Translations under genes and position numbers: made by a program
In this document: one piece after another, positions 21,019 to 31,735 of the stretch
Numbering within the stretch: the first letter of the stretch is position 1
Layout of the letters: each line of letters starts with the position of its first letter
Notes under the pieces: model-generated
Database searches by the model: none
What the model was told of the DNA's origin: nothing
What the model saw: only the letters and a program-made list of their open reading frames with translations
Origin: Blastomussa wellsi
Lineage: Eukaryota > Cnidaria > Anthozoa > Scleractinia > Plerogyridae
Length of the DNA stretch: 64,000 nucleotides
Direction of reading: 5' to 3'
Assembly: GCA_947652115.1 (NCBI GenBank)
Contig: OX393561.1
Location: 9,799,664-9,863,663, forward strand

Positions 21019-23531
21019 ATGAGCGAAGAAGTAAAATCTAAAGATCGCAGAAAAGTAAGTTTGAATTATCTTCTGCTGGTAACATTTTCTTGACTATAAA
21101 GATTTGCTTTTGTTTTAATGACGTAGAAATACGACAATTCCGTTTTCAGGCGTCAAAACCGATAATGGAGAAACGAAGAAGAGCAAGAATTAACGAAAGT
21201 TTAAACGAGTTGAAAACCTTGATACTGGAAGCTATGAAAAAAGATGTAAGTATTATTTAGGAGAAGTTTTGAAGTAACTTTCTAGCGTTGTAGGAAGTTG
21301 CTCCTTCACTCAAACTATTTAAAATTCATCTGATGCTTATAATTAATTACTGAAAGTTCGCGAAGTATTAAAGTTTGCAAAACTTCTCAATTTTCTTGTC
21401 TTTTTTTAACGTTCGCCCTTTTAGAAAGTTAGAAATTTTATATTTTCGAGTTTAACTATCTGTTCAACAAGATAACTGGAACGTTTGGAAACCTGCGCGA
21501 TGAGAAAGCAAAAATTCTTGGAATTACTGACGCTTTCTCTTGAGCCAGGTTTGCGGCTGCTGCATTTTTGGTATCCACTGCCTTAACAATACCTTTTTGG
21601 TGATTGACAGGTTTTTGGTGATGAGGATAATAGCAATGTCGACTATGATTTAGGGAGCGAAGAATTCGATCAAATGGTGGCTAAAAAGCAGGCGACAATA
21701 ATTTAAACCCAGTTTTCAGGCATAATCTCGGATCAATCATCGTTTCGATCAACCATCGTTTCTTTGAAAACCCTCACCCACCCCTCCCCTAACCCATAAA
21801 TATAACTTATTAGAAGTTTTGTTGTGTAATATCGCTGAGTATTTTTAAGAGTTGTGCCGTATTCTGACGATCCCATAAGGCGAGTCAAAATACAAAAAAC
21901 AAGTAAAAATTCTCAGCGATACTACACAACAGAACATGAGAGAGTTATTATCCAACACGCCAAATTGTTATGTCCATACCGCTTGATATTTGCAGTGGCG
22001 GATCGAGACTTCTTTCTTCTTTTCCGGCCCTATGAGCCTTAAATTAAGGTGGGGGCCCAAGAAAATTTCGGTTTTCGAGCCTCAAAATTTTCGACCATAA
22101 GGAGGAAGGGGGAAGCGGGTCCCCCGGGCCACTCCAATAGATCCGACACTGATTTGTACTCGTTTTGGGCGTTGTTTGTACTCTACGAAGCACAGTTGGA
22201 TAATAAATCGGAATTGTCGCCTTGCTTGTTTGGTTATTTGTTTAGTTCTCAGAAGTTATTAATGTCAGTTTCTTTGAAAATTCTTTTTTTCAGAATTCAT
22301 GCTTTTCCAAGCTAGAAAAGGCCGATATTTTAGAAATGACAGTTCAACATTTAAAAAATCTTAAAAATCAACAAATCCCAGGTTTGTTAAGTCTTTTCCA
22401 AAATATTATTATTCATTTTCATTTCATTGTTCGTAATAAAAAGCATCCTTACAATCCTTGCCCTTAATTACAACATTATGATTCACAAGTATTCCTGCAC
22501 AAACACAGTATGGTTTGATTGTTTGATGCATAATAAACGCAAATTAATATTCGAGTTGCTTAAAAGATATCTGTTAGTAGTATTTCTCTGTTTCATACAT
22601 TCCTCTGACTTGTTGGAATAGACCTCCTCGTGTGAACGCTACAAGCGATTCATTGTCTCCGCTTCATGAATGCATGGATTTAAGTTTGTTAAGTCTTTTT
22701 CAAACTTTACTAATGTTCATTTTCAATGTTCGTAATAAAAAGCGGGGGCTGGGAGGAGTGCGGGCATAGGTGGGGGATTTGACAGTAGTTATCGTCCCGT
22801 AGTGGGTACTTTTGACCGTTTTATTGGCCTTTCTAGCAACATTTTACTGACTTTTAGTGACTCTCTTGACCATCTACAATTACTCCGGGGCAGGGCAATT
22901 AAACAGAAAATCTCAGCTCAGTTCAAATTCCCCACCTTTGCCCGCACTCCCCCCTGCGGGATTTACATCGCTAAGCTTCGTGTTGCATTCTTTGATCTTT
23001 TCAGAAGGTAGTTCTCCTTCAAGTCCAGCCTCTGTAGCTAACTATCGCGCGGGTTTTAATCAGTGCGCATCAGAAATCACTCGAGTGCTAACAGGCCTCG
23101 GAAATACCGACACTACACTACGAAGTAGGCTTCTTGAACACCTAGCGACCCGTTGCCTGGTAACCAAGCCTGTCGATGCCGCTGACGCGAGAGCACAGCT
23201 GCCTCAAGTCTCGTTTCCCAATCAGCCTATACTTCCCAAGCCGCCAATCTCTGTTTCTTCGCCAGCAAGCTTCTCGTTTCTTCCTCAAAGCAGCCCGAGA
23301 GTTCTACCCGCCACTCAGTATCATTTAGCGTCCTATCCCTTGACAAATGGCAAAGTTGCTGTACTCTTGCCAACGGTTAATCCGTTCTTGATGGATTCAG
23401 GATCCGCTGGTGGTACACAACCTAGCCTCGTTCCCTTATTTGGTAAAGATCCAAAGCATAATGTGCCGCCGCCGGAAGTTATGCCTTTAGGATTAGATAC
23501 CAGGCCCCTGTTCTGGAAATCAATGCCTTGA
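21019..23531 (+). CDS. Hes-A: hairy/enhancer-of-split bHLH-Orange repressor, degenerate WRPW
   Basis: Exons 21019-21054, 21150-21245, 22294-22381, 23005-23531; 747 nt, 248 residues. Basic region [14 protein letters not shown] has the family-specific proline; helix 1 [14 protein letters not shown]; helix 2 [15 protein letters not shown]; Orange domain from [14 protein letters not shown] to about LLEHLATRC; a long Pro/Ser-rich tail. Hes proteins bind N/E boxes as dimers and recruit Groucho through a C-terminal WRPW. Here the tail ends FWKSMP and stops, so the tetrapeptide is lost or altered. Exon sizes 2 and 3 (96 and 88 nt) equal those of Hes-B 2.9 kb downstream, showing local duplication. Intron 3 carries a MITE ending about 30 bp before exon 4. 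Confidence 0.93.
21611..21706 (+). other. Possible alternative terminal exon of Hes-A
   Basis: Inside intron 2, after an AG acceptor (TGATTGACAG), a 31-codon open frame in phase with exon 2 encodes a very acidic peptide ([26 protein letters not shown]) and then stops. An in-frame stop sits 6 nt before the acceptor boundary. If spliced to exon 2 it would give a protein with the basic region and helix 1 only. No known protein was recognised; chance cannot be excluded. Confidence 0.25.
21993..22151. mobile_element. 159-bp MITE with CAGTGKCGGATC ends
   Basis: Ends CAGTGGCGGATC and GATCCGACACTG are inverted; ATTTG repeats directly outside both ends (21988-21992 and 22152-22156). In Hes-A intron 2. 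Confidence 0.65.
22743..22975. mobile_element. Second copy of the AATCCCGC palindromic MITE
   Basis: Shares GAGTGCGGGCATAGGTGGGGGATTTGA-type and GATTTACATCG blocks with 18266-18533, in the opposite arrangement, but lacks the outer GCACCTATCAAT. It sits in Hes-A intron 3, ending close to the exon 4 acceptor. Confidence 0.7.
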
Positions 23532-25780
23532 TTCATAAACGTACTGTAACATGTCGATTCTCGACAACAGAAAACAAAATAACAAAGTTCTAGTTTTTTG
23601 TAGAAACGCATCACTATTGTTGCAAGATCATCCTTTTGCTCGCAGCTACTCTTTTTTACTTTTTACTTCTTAAAGTTTTCAAACTACTTATCAAGAAATT
23701 AATTTAATGACTCGTATTTTGACGAGGAATCGAATGGCACTCGTGGGGCGTGGCTATTATTAATTTGCTATGCAATTTAACTTATGATGATTCAATTATT
23801 CAGCTGCCATTTGGGATAATTTATTTATCCGAGATTTAATTTTATTTTTAAAGTAATTCAAATATAATCGCAGCTTTCGTGGATCTTTATTGAAAACTGT
23901 CGCCATATCAAAGAAAATATCCAATTACACTGAATGTCAATATTCAAAATAAGACAAAATTATTTTTATTTGGCCAGCTTTTTAATGTGTATTTAAAATT
24001 TTGATTGATATTTGAATAGTTATTTATAGGATATTTATTTTGAAAAAATAGATAATTTTATGTAGCTAGTTAGGTAATTCTTTCCCAGCGTACGGCTGGG
24101 GAGTTCCTGCATCCGGGATCTTATCCATTCGTGCTTTCTTAAGTGAAGTCTTTCGCTCAAGTTCTCAAGCCGTACAGGAGCGGATCCAGGAATATTTGAT
24201 AGTGGGTCCAAACTTTGACTCAGTTGAGTGATAATAAGCGATGCTGTCAGCATAGTATTAGTAAAAACAAAAAATTCGGTTAGGGAAGGGGGGTCCGGAC
24301 CCCTTAGACCGCCCTGCACCCCCCCCCCCCCCCCCCTTCCCGACCCTCCTCCTGGATCCACAAGTGCCACGGAACTGATGGAAGTTAAATAAATAACATT
24401 TAAAAAGATACCGTTGTTTACATGTCGCAGTTTCTACGTTACTTGTTTAGAGTGTTCGATCGCTGCGTGATCGCCATTTTCTTACAGTGTAAGACTTACG
24501 AACGTTGGGAGACGATCCTTGTACTCGATGAAGGAGAAGAATATTTTCTTATTAAATGAGATATATGTGTATATATATTAATGCTTACATTAAGGTAACA
24601 AGACAATAAAGTCAACAAATTTGTATTTTGTTAGTGTGTTTTCATATGGTCGGCCTTTTTTTACACCGCATAATTTCTAAGCTGCCCAACAATATGGTGG
24701 GCACATGTAAAGAAACTACTTAATTACTTGTCTTGATAAATTTACCGTCCTGAAGATTTTTAATGGGCCTATCTAATTTAAGTAAAATTTGCTTTATAAA
24801 GCCAATGATACACGGTTCAACATTTGTTGAGCAACAAATGTTGCGTGAAATGTTGAACAGTGTATCATGTGATGTTGAATGTTGAAATATGCCATTCAAC
24901 ATGTTGAACTTTGTTCGGCTCTATTCCGTTCAACAAGTTGCCGTTTGGTGAACGTCTTGGGAAAAGGCAAAAACATTTCAGCAAGTCGCAACGATGTTCA
25001 ACATTTGTTGATCAACAAAAGTTGAAAGATGTTGAACCGTGTATCATTGGCTTAAGAAAACAACAAAACAGCAAAAAAATGCTACTGTTTTGTCCCTTTT
25101 TTGCAGCCTTTTGTAAAACAGCAGGCAACCCCATAGACGATTTATTTACAATGACTAATCGGTGTAGAATGCAGAGAATGCGGTGACAAAAATGAACTGA
25201 CAAACAAAATAGTTTTCGACAAAGGACAAATTAACTGTGTGACATATTTTTCCACCTACAGAAAGTTTGACGTAACTTCTTGTAAATGTGCGTGTTGGTT
25301 AATAAAAGCCACAGAGTTTTTGGTAGAAAGTAAAAGGCTGTTCGAAAACGAATTTAATTAAAAACGCTTATCTCAAGAGATTTAATTCTGATGAAAATAA
25401 AATTGCAATTTAATTAAGGTCTTCCACCCGTCCCTAGAGATTGCTGTCCTTTGCATTGTTTCGATTGTCATTGGTAGAAATGTTTCTTTACAGCTAAAAG
25501 AGCGGCATTTAAATCCGTTCTGACAGCTGGTTTGCGCGGCTTTTGAACAGCGTTCGTAGCTCAAAATCAGCGAAGCATCCCACGACTCAATCGAATTCAC
25601 TCGTTTTCTTGATATCAATTAAATAAACTAAATGAGATTTCTCAACAAAGTCGTCTTCTAAACAAAGATTGTACTGTTCACTTCACAGAGCGTTGTGTAA
25701 ATCTTTCGCCATATATCTGTTTAGACTTGTTTTTAAGCAGCAATTGTTGTGGATATTCATGAATAAACATTCACACCGGG
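23532..25780. other. Intergenic between Hes-A and Hes-B
   Basis: Contains the Hes-A 3' UTR, a GGATCCAGGA-ended element (24174-24362, with a C run) and a palindromic MITE (24797-25054). No further coding exon recognised. Confidence 0.5.
24797..25054. mobile_element. Palindromic MITE, GCCAATGATACACGG ends
   Basis: Left arm GCCAATGATACACGGTTCAA is mirrored by the right arm ending CGTGTATCATTGGC. The interior repeats TGTTGAAC and CAACATTTGTTG many times, so the single strand can form long hairpins. No clear target duplication. Confidence 0.8.
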
Positions 25781-25786
25781 AATGAT

Positions 25787-26281
25787 CGTGGGAAAATTTC
25801 ACCTCCTTTTGTTTCGCTCGCGGTCGGGTCGTCTTATAAGTGAACCACATCGAGTGCGAATCATGCCCGGACAATGCATCGGCACGTGCAGAAATAAACA
25901 TTTATTGTTCTCATAGAATGTTTTGTTTAAACATCTCTGTTAGCATTGTAATGCGCGAGTCGTGCTCGACCAATGAGCGGGAACCGTTCCCACGGACACG
26001 GTTTAGGCACCACAATGGGTTTGTCTGTTTTGGGTTAATGAAGTTTTAACAAGAACGCTTGTGTGCACACGGATCACTGCAGAGGAACTACACAATTAGC
26101 TTCGAGACAACAGTTTTAGTCACTCTTATCTTTCGAGGTAAGAAGCTCTGGGCCAATCAGAGCCGGCCGTTCTCACGCTCTGCTAGCAGAAGTTTATTTA
26201 CAGTGAATAATAGAAACGCTCCGATTGGCCCACTAGCAAAACTTTCGAATTAGCAAAAATGTCTCCGAAAATTTTCCCACG
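25787..26281. promoter_or_regulatory. Candidate Notch-responsive promoter of Hes-B
   Basis: Three exact RBPJ sites: CGTGGGAA 25787-25794 and TTCCCACG 25987-25994 and 26274-26281. GGCACGTGC (CACGTG at 25883-25888) is a good Hes/E(spl) autoregulatory site, and CCAAT motifs occur near 25968, 26152 and 26223. All lie within 620 bp upstream of the start codon. Binding is inferred from the motifs. Confidence 0.55.
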
Positions 26282-26402
26282 GTCGCAAAAATCATAGTCT
26301 CAAAAGCATTTAGTGCAGAGGAGGCTCGCGTTAAGGTGCCGAAAGTTGACGGACTCTGGAAAAGTTGAAAACTTTTGTTAAGATAAACGTTTTGTTGTGA
26401 AA

Positions 26403-27806
26403 ATGGGTCTTGAGGGTCCAACAGGGAATCCATCTAATGATGATAGGAGAAAGGTACAAGTTTGACAGCTTTCTAGAATTCAGAAAAAAAATGGGTTTTT
26501 CAACGCAGGTCGTGTGTCCGAGTGTGCGGCCTCGCATTGAACAGACATTTAACCACGCTTTTTTTCTTTTTTATTTCAGTCCTCCAAACCCTTAATGGAA
26601 AAAAGGCGAAGAGCAAGGATAAATCAGAGTCTTAATGAGTTAAAAAACCTCATCTTAGAAGCCATGAAAAAGGATGTAAGTCAAAATCCGATGTTTAACA
26701 CGGACACATATTTTCTGCCAAAAAAATAAAAAGTGTTGATCCAATCAGCATTTCTTGAATCAGGAGCCGTCAATATTGTAAGCATAAGATGATATTTTGG
26801 AGTGTGAATTTGTTTGCTAAACTTCATTTCTGTTCAGGCAGATGAGTTGGGTAATGTTTGCTATATGGTTTACGTCTGGTAACTTATTCTGTTTAGAGTT
26901 TTCATACACGGAATCTTTATATGCTCTCTTTCAGACTTCCTGCTACTCCAAACTGGAGAAAGCGGACATTTTAGAAATGACGGTGCGTTATTTACGCTCA
27001 GTGAGGAATCAAAATATGGCAGGTGGGCAAAACTGGGAATCCTTTATATCCGAATACAGCAGTGACACATAGTGTGGTCGATTTGACGATTACCGTGTCC
27101 TGCTTTGTACTATACAAGCGATTAAGGTCGTGAACAGTTATCAGCTGTAAACGTTTGTACTTTCAACTGTTGATAATTGTTTACCTGCTCGTTAAACAAA
27201 GGCTGAGTGATGTACGCTTTAGTACTAACATTATACAATATTTTTGTTTTTATTTCCGCAGCTCGCGCGAATAGCACAACCGACCCTAACACGATGGCGC
27301 GATATCGCGCGGGATACAATGAGTGTGTGAATGAAGTGAGCCGATATCTCATGTCATTGGATGGTCTCGACGTCCAAGTGCGCGCACGGTTGCTCTCGCA
27401 TCTTGCGTCTTTTTGCACGCCGTGCCCTCCCATCATGACACCAGCGTCTCCAATAACAGAAAAGCTCTCGTTGCCGCAATCTCAACCCATTACCTTGCCA
27501 ATAGCCTCGCCTTTAGGATCAGCAAGCTTTGCTCTCTCCACACCAAGCCACTCGAAAAGTCTGGACAACACTCCAAACGTGCTGAACACGACTCAATTCC
27601 AAATCGTGCCAGGACAATTAGCGAATGGAAAGATCGCCGCTGTTCTCGTGCCGAGCCAAAATGCGCCAATAGCGATGGTTTCTAGTCCCCAATTAATCCC
27701 GATGTTTAATAAATCAGTCAGCGATTTTCAAGCTTTCCAAGGACTCCACGTTCCTGATCAACAAGCTTTAAGAGCGGACAATGATCTTCTATGGAGACCG
27801 TGGTAA
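26403..27806 (+). CDS. Hes-B: hairy/enhancer-of-split bHLH-Orange repressor with WRPW
   Basis: Exons 26403-26453, 26580-26675, 26935-27022, 27262-27806; 780 nt, 259 residues. Basic region [18 protein letters not shown] with the Hes proline, helix 2 [17 protein letters not shown], Orange domain from [16 protein letters not shown] to LLSHLASFC, Pro/Ser-rich linker, and terminal LLWRPW followed directly by TAA, the Groucho/TLE-recruiting signal. It should act in the nucleus as a dimeric repressor and Notch effector. It is nearly identical in layout to Hes-A upstream; introns are short (126, 259 and 239 bp). Which vertebrate HES it is orthologous to cannot be settled here. Confidence 0.96.
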
Positions 27807-28128
27807 AGCTTTCAGGAATGAACAAGCCTCTTTTTGTTTTGGCTAAAACGCTTATTGAATATCTAGAACAAAAGTGAAGCTCATTACTGGACTTCAAATG
27901 ACAGATAATAATTTGTAAATATCGCCTAACGATGCACTGTTCCTTTGTCTTCCACACAATGGATGTGGAAGCGTTATTAAATTTTTTTGTGCCCTTTCGT
28001 ACTAATTCGCGTGGGGTTTTTACTGTTCTTTCGAGTTATTTGCTGTGAAATAGTAAGTACATTAGATTTCTCTGATCTGTTGCCTCCAACTGACACATTC
28101 ATGATAAAATAAATAAGTAAATATCCAG

Positions 28129-28445
28129 GGGGGGGGGGGGCACTTGACCCATGTTTGGGCCGATATGGGTGCCGTTGGATGTCTAAAACCCTGACCCTGT
28201 TTAGGCCCAGAATAACGTCAAACAAATACCCTGTTTAGGACCAAGGCAAACGTTTTTTATACTATAGTGCTAATATCTAGTCCTGAAAATGATCTAACGT
28301 TGACTGATGACCGGCTAAATAAATACTGATAAACGTTTCTGTTTTCGGATATGTGTAAAAGTCTTGAAGCCGTACCCTATTCTAGGTGAACTCCTTAATA
28401 GCCATACCCCGTATAGCCCAGATTAAGGAGTATTCCCCCCCTTCC
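28129..28445 (-). repeat. Dispersed repeat 'CCCTGTTTAGGAC' family, second copy
   Basis: Begins with a G run; phrases GGATGTCTAAAACCCTGA, CCCTGTTTAGGACC and AAATAAATACTGATAAACG recur in the same order as in 6963-7290. Confidence 0.6.
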
Positions 28446-29038
28446 CTTGGAGGCAAATATTACAAGGAGCGTCTTGGAATGTGCATATTATTAGGATTAA
28501 AAAGTGCTGCTTTGTATTTTAGATGAAACTCTAGACTTGCCTCCAAGTCGAGCGCGAAAGAGCGGGAGTCAACTGCCAAACCGAAATTCGAAGTGATAAA
28601 TCATCAGGTTATCTAAGAAGAGATAAGATTAACATCAAAACGTAGACTAATTGGTAAGCGTAATTAGGAAATGTAAAATAGCGCGCTTGTGACTGCATGA
28701 AAAATCACAAGAACAATGTCGCATCCATTCAGAAAGGGACCTTCAGTGGTTCAAGCATTTCATGGGAGAGGGGGTTAGGGAGTGGCCTAACCTTAAAGGA
28801 ATGGATGGACACGTGACAGGATATGTCACAGCTATGAAAAAGTGAATGATTTCCAGTAATATTTCAGCCTTATTTGTGTTCGCGTCATGCTAAGAAACCG
28901 TAGTGAGAACTCCCTCACAATGTTTCATAACAAGCGAACAACTATACCTCTCCTGGTTGTTTGTTGGCGAAATTGTACAGTGTCTGTAAGGTGAAGCTCG
29001 ATTTTGGGTTGAAGAAGTGAACAACTACAAATAGTCGG

Positions 29039-29199
29039 TAGGGGCGGATCAAGAGGAAGGGTGCAGGGGGTGCGCACCCCCTCCTGAGATCACCTGCTGC
29101 TTTCTAATACAGCTAGTATTCTGCTAACGTCACTCATCAGTTACCCCATTCCTTAGTGCTGCACCCTCTCCTGAGAAAAATCCTGGATCCGCCCCTGAT
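29039..29199. mobile_element. MITE, GGGGTGGATCC family, reverse copy
   Basis: Starts TAGGGGCGGATC and ends GGATCCGCCCCTG; inner GGTGCGCACCCCC and CATTCCTTAGTG show it is the reverse of 715-862. Flanks GTCGG and ATCGG may be a decayed target duplication. Confidence 0.7.
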
Positions 29200-29765
29200 C
29201 GGAGGCCTGGCTACCAAGAATTGTTTGAATATTATTATGGCCGCGAAGGGAGGGGGTGGTGGGGGCTAGTGGAAAATTGTACTCCCTATACTGGGTTATA
29301 CGAGCAGTTTCTGTCCGAATAGGATACCTTTTTCAGGATGCAGGCGTATAACAGGGTAAGAATTTCAAGAGTCGGTTTGTAGAAAAGGATAGGCCATATA
29401 GGATACACTTTTAAGCGGACACCTCTACTTTCGATCATCTTTATAACAACATCCTATTTGAAACTCCCATACACACTCTGTATTTACACAAACAAAATTG
29501 CAAGACTGATACTACGTAAGAAAGTTGAGAAAGTTGACCAACACGACAGAAACCGATAAAGCAGGGTTGCAACTACACTTTTTTGCATTGAGACTATTAA
29601 TTAACGTTAACGTCGGTTGCTGTTATGATTTGTTCAATTTCTTTGCTTGCTTCTTTTCTCTTAAATTTGAGTTATTGACCAAAAGAAATCTGAACCGAAC
29701 AAAACTGGGCGTTATGCACGATCTTAGGTATTTTTGTTTAACCGCTAGAGTCCTAAGCACAAGAA

Positions 29766-30225
29766 GCACCAGGGGGTACTCCCCTATATTAAGTATATAG
29801 GTATGTGTCGCTCCAAAGGGCAAGGGTTTTGAGCCGTTTTGGTCTGAAAACGGGTATAGATTTTGGCTTTTATGGTCTGTAATTGGGTATGGTTTTTTTC
29901 TTGGGGGGGGGGGGGGGTACATTTACCAAAGGTTATAAACATATTTTTCTTCTCAGTAACTGGGACGAGTAACCGATGAGTGAGAAAGAGAATTAGATAA
30001 AATATATCATACCAGCTAAATTTTACCTAGCGGGTGTAAAACGGGTGTATGTTTTTTAGGTCAGGTCTGAAAACGGGTATGGATTTTTGAGGCCAGGTCT
30101 GAAAAGGGGTGTGGAAAATGGCATGCATTTGTCTGAAACAGGGTCTTGATTTGGCGATTCGGGCGGCACACCCCCACCAAAAATTACAAGGAGCACCCCA
30201 CCCACCCCCTCCTCACCCCCCCGGG
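29766..30225 (+). mobile_element. Element 'GAAAACGGGTA', left copy of inverted pair
   Basis: About 460 bp with GGGGGTACTCCCCTATAT start, repeated TCTGAAAACGGGTAT phrases and AAAATTACAAGGAGC end. The whole unit reappears in reverse complement at 31306-31735. Confidence 0.75.
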
Positions 30226-30721
30226 CTACGTCACGAAATTTTGAGTCATTTTTTTCGACGAACCAAACGTCCCTTAAAACGTAATAGTTTACCAAGGTAG
30301 AAAACATCAAATAGGGGATACTAAACCATAAAAGGAACAAGGATGGTTAAGGATGGAGAAGATTGAGGATTGTAAATGACGAGTTTTAAAAATTTAGGCT
30401 AAATTGTTCAAAATGCACGAACCGTGAAGTAGCTCCTTTAATGATCATCCTCCTTTTACCGCAGATCTTTCCACGCGACTGGGAATAAGGGACAGTCACG
30501 TGATTACACTGATAGCAAACGACTGCAAGGAATGGGTTAGTTTACTACCTATAAGTTACCTATAAGTTGCGAGCCTTCACTCATTGCAGTCATTTTTATT
30601 TTTCCTTACTATTTTTCTTTTCTTGCTATGTTTTTTTCCTTTTTCGGGAGGGGGGGGGGGGTATTTTATTTTGGGAAATTTAACTTTACATATTTTTCTC
30701 ATAATTATTCGATGTTCCGGT

Positions 30722-30861
30722 ATGTTCCTGACTCGTCCCCAGTCGTCTCTTAACAGAAAAAAATAACAAGCGCGGAGAATGATGGGAAGGCGGCATGAAG
30801 GAAGCCATCGCGTCTTGCTATTTTCTCATAGGAGACGACTGGGGACGAGTCAGGGAATGTT
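30722..30861. mobile_element. Hairpin MITE in the loop between the inverted copies
   Basis: Arms TTCCTGACTCGTCCCCAG at left (30725 on) and its complement CTGGGGACGAGTCAGG (30838-30853) enclose about 80 bp; imperfect TGTTCC repeats flank it. Confidence 0.6.
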
Positions 30862-31305
30862 CCATATTACTCCCAATGGGGCCGTACATAAAACCAGGAT
30901 CGAAATCATTCTGACAGAGCTAAAAAACCACCCTGATCAGTTTTGGTACAAACTTTTCCAGCAGCTAGAAAGGCTGTGGAGAGAAAGGAAGATAAAAAAG
31001 AAAGAAAAAGGAGCAAGAAAAATTCGCTACAATACAGGAAAAAAAAACGCACGCATGCACCAAAGTAAAACTTTGTACATTTGTCCCTTAATCTTTAGGA
31101 AAATCTAGTTTCAGTGTAGAAATGTGCTTTATTGGCTGGATTTAGGCCTATTTGGCGCCAAGCGCACACCAAACACGCACGCATTTAACGCTTACTGCAG
31201 TAACTGGAGAACCGGCGGTACTCTAATGGTTAATCAATAAGGGAGTCCTTAGGTTCAGTCCTAATTTGAGCTCGTGTAGGATATGGGATTATAGATAGCC
31301 CCCCC

Positions 31306-31735
31306 CCAAGGGGGGTACTCCTTGTAATTTTTGGTGGGGGTGTGCCGCCCGGATCGCCAAATCTAGACCCTATTTCAGGCCAATGCATGCCATTTTCCAC
31401 ACCCATTTTCAGACCTGGCTTTAAAAATCCATACCCGTTTTCAGACCCTGACCGGGAAAACATACACCCGTTTTACACCCTCTAGGTAAAATTTAGCTGG
31501 AATGATATATTTTATCTATTTCTCTTTCTCTCTAATCAGTTACTCGACCCAGTAACTGAGAAGAAAAATATGTTTATAAGCTTTCGTAAATGGTCCCCCC
31601 AAAAAGCCATACCCAATTTCAGACCATAAAAGCCAAAATCTATACCCATTTTCAGACCAAAACGGCTCAAAAACCATACCCTTTGGGGCGGCATATACCT
31701 ATATACCTAACTTAGGGGAGTACCCCCCCCCCCCC
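31306..31735 (-). mobile_element. Element 'GAAAACGGGTA', right copy of inverted pair
   Basis: Reverse complement of 29766-30225 along its length (CCTATTTCAGGCCAATGC, CCCATTTTCAGACC, TATACCTATATACCTAAC), ending in a C run. The two copies are separated by about 1.1 kb. Confidence 0.75.

Noticed and set aside
30779..31108. 109-codon Lys/Arg-rich plus frame between the inverted copies
   Set aside because: Low-complexity A-rich sequence overlapping a hairpin; no family resemblance.
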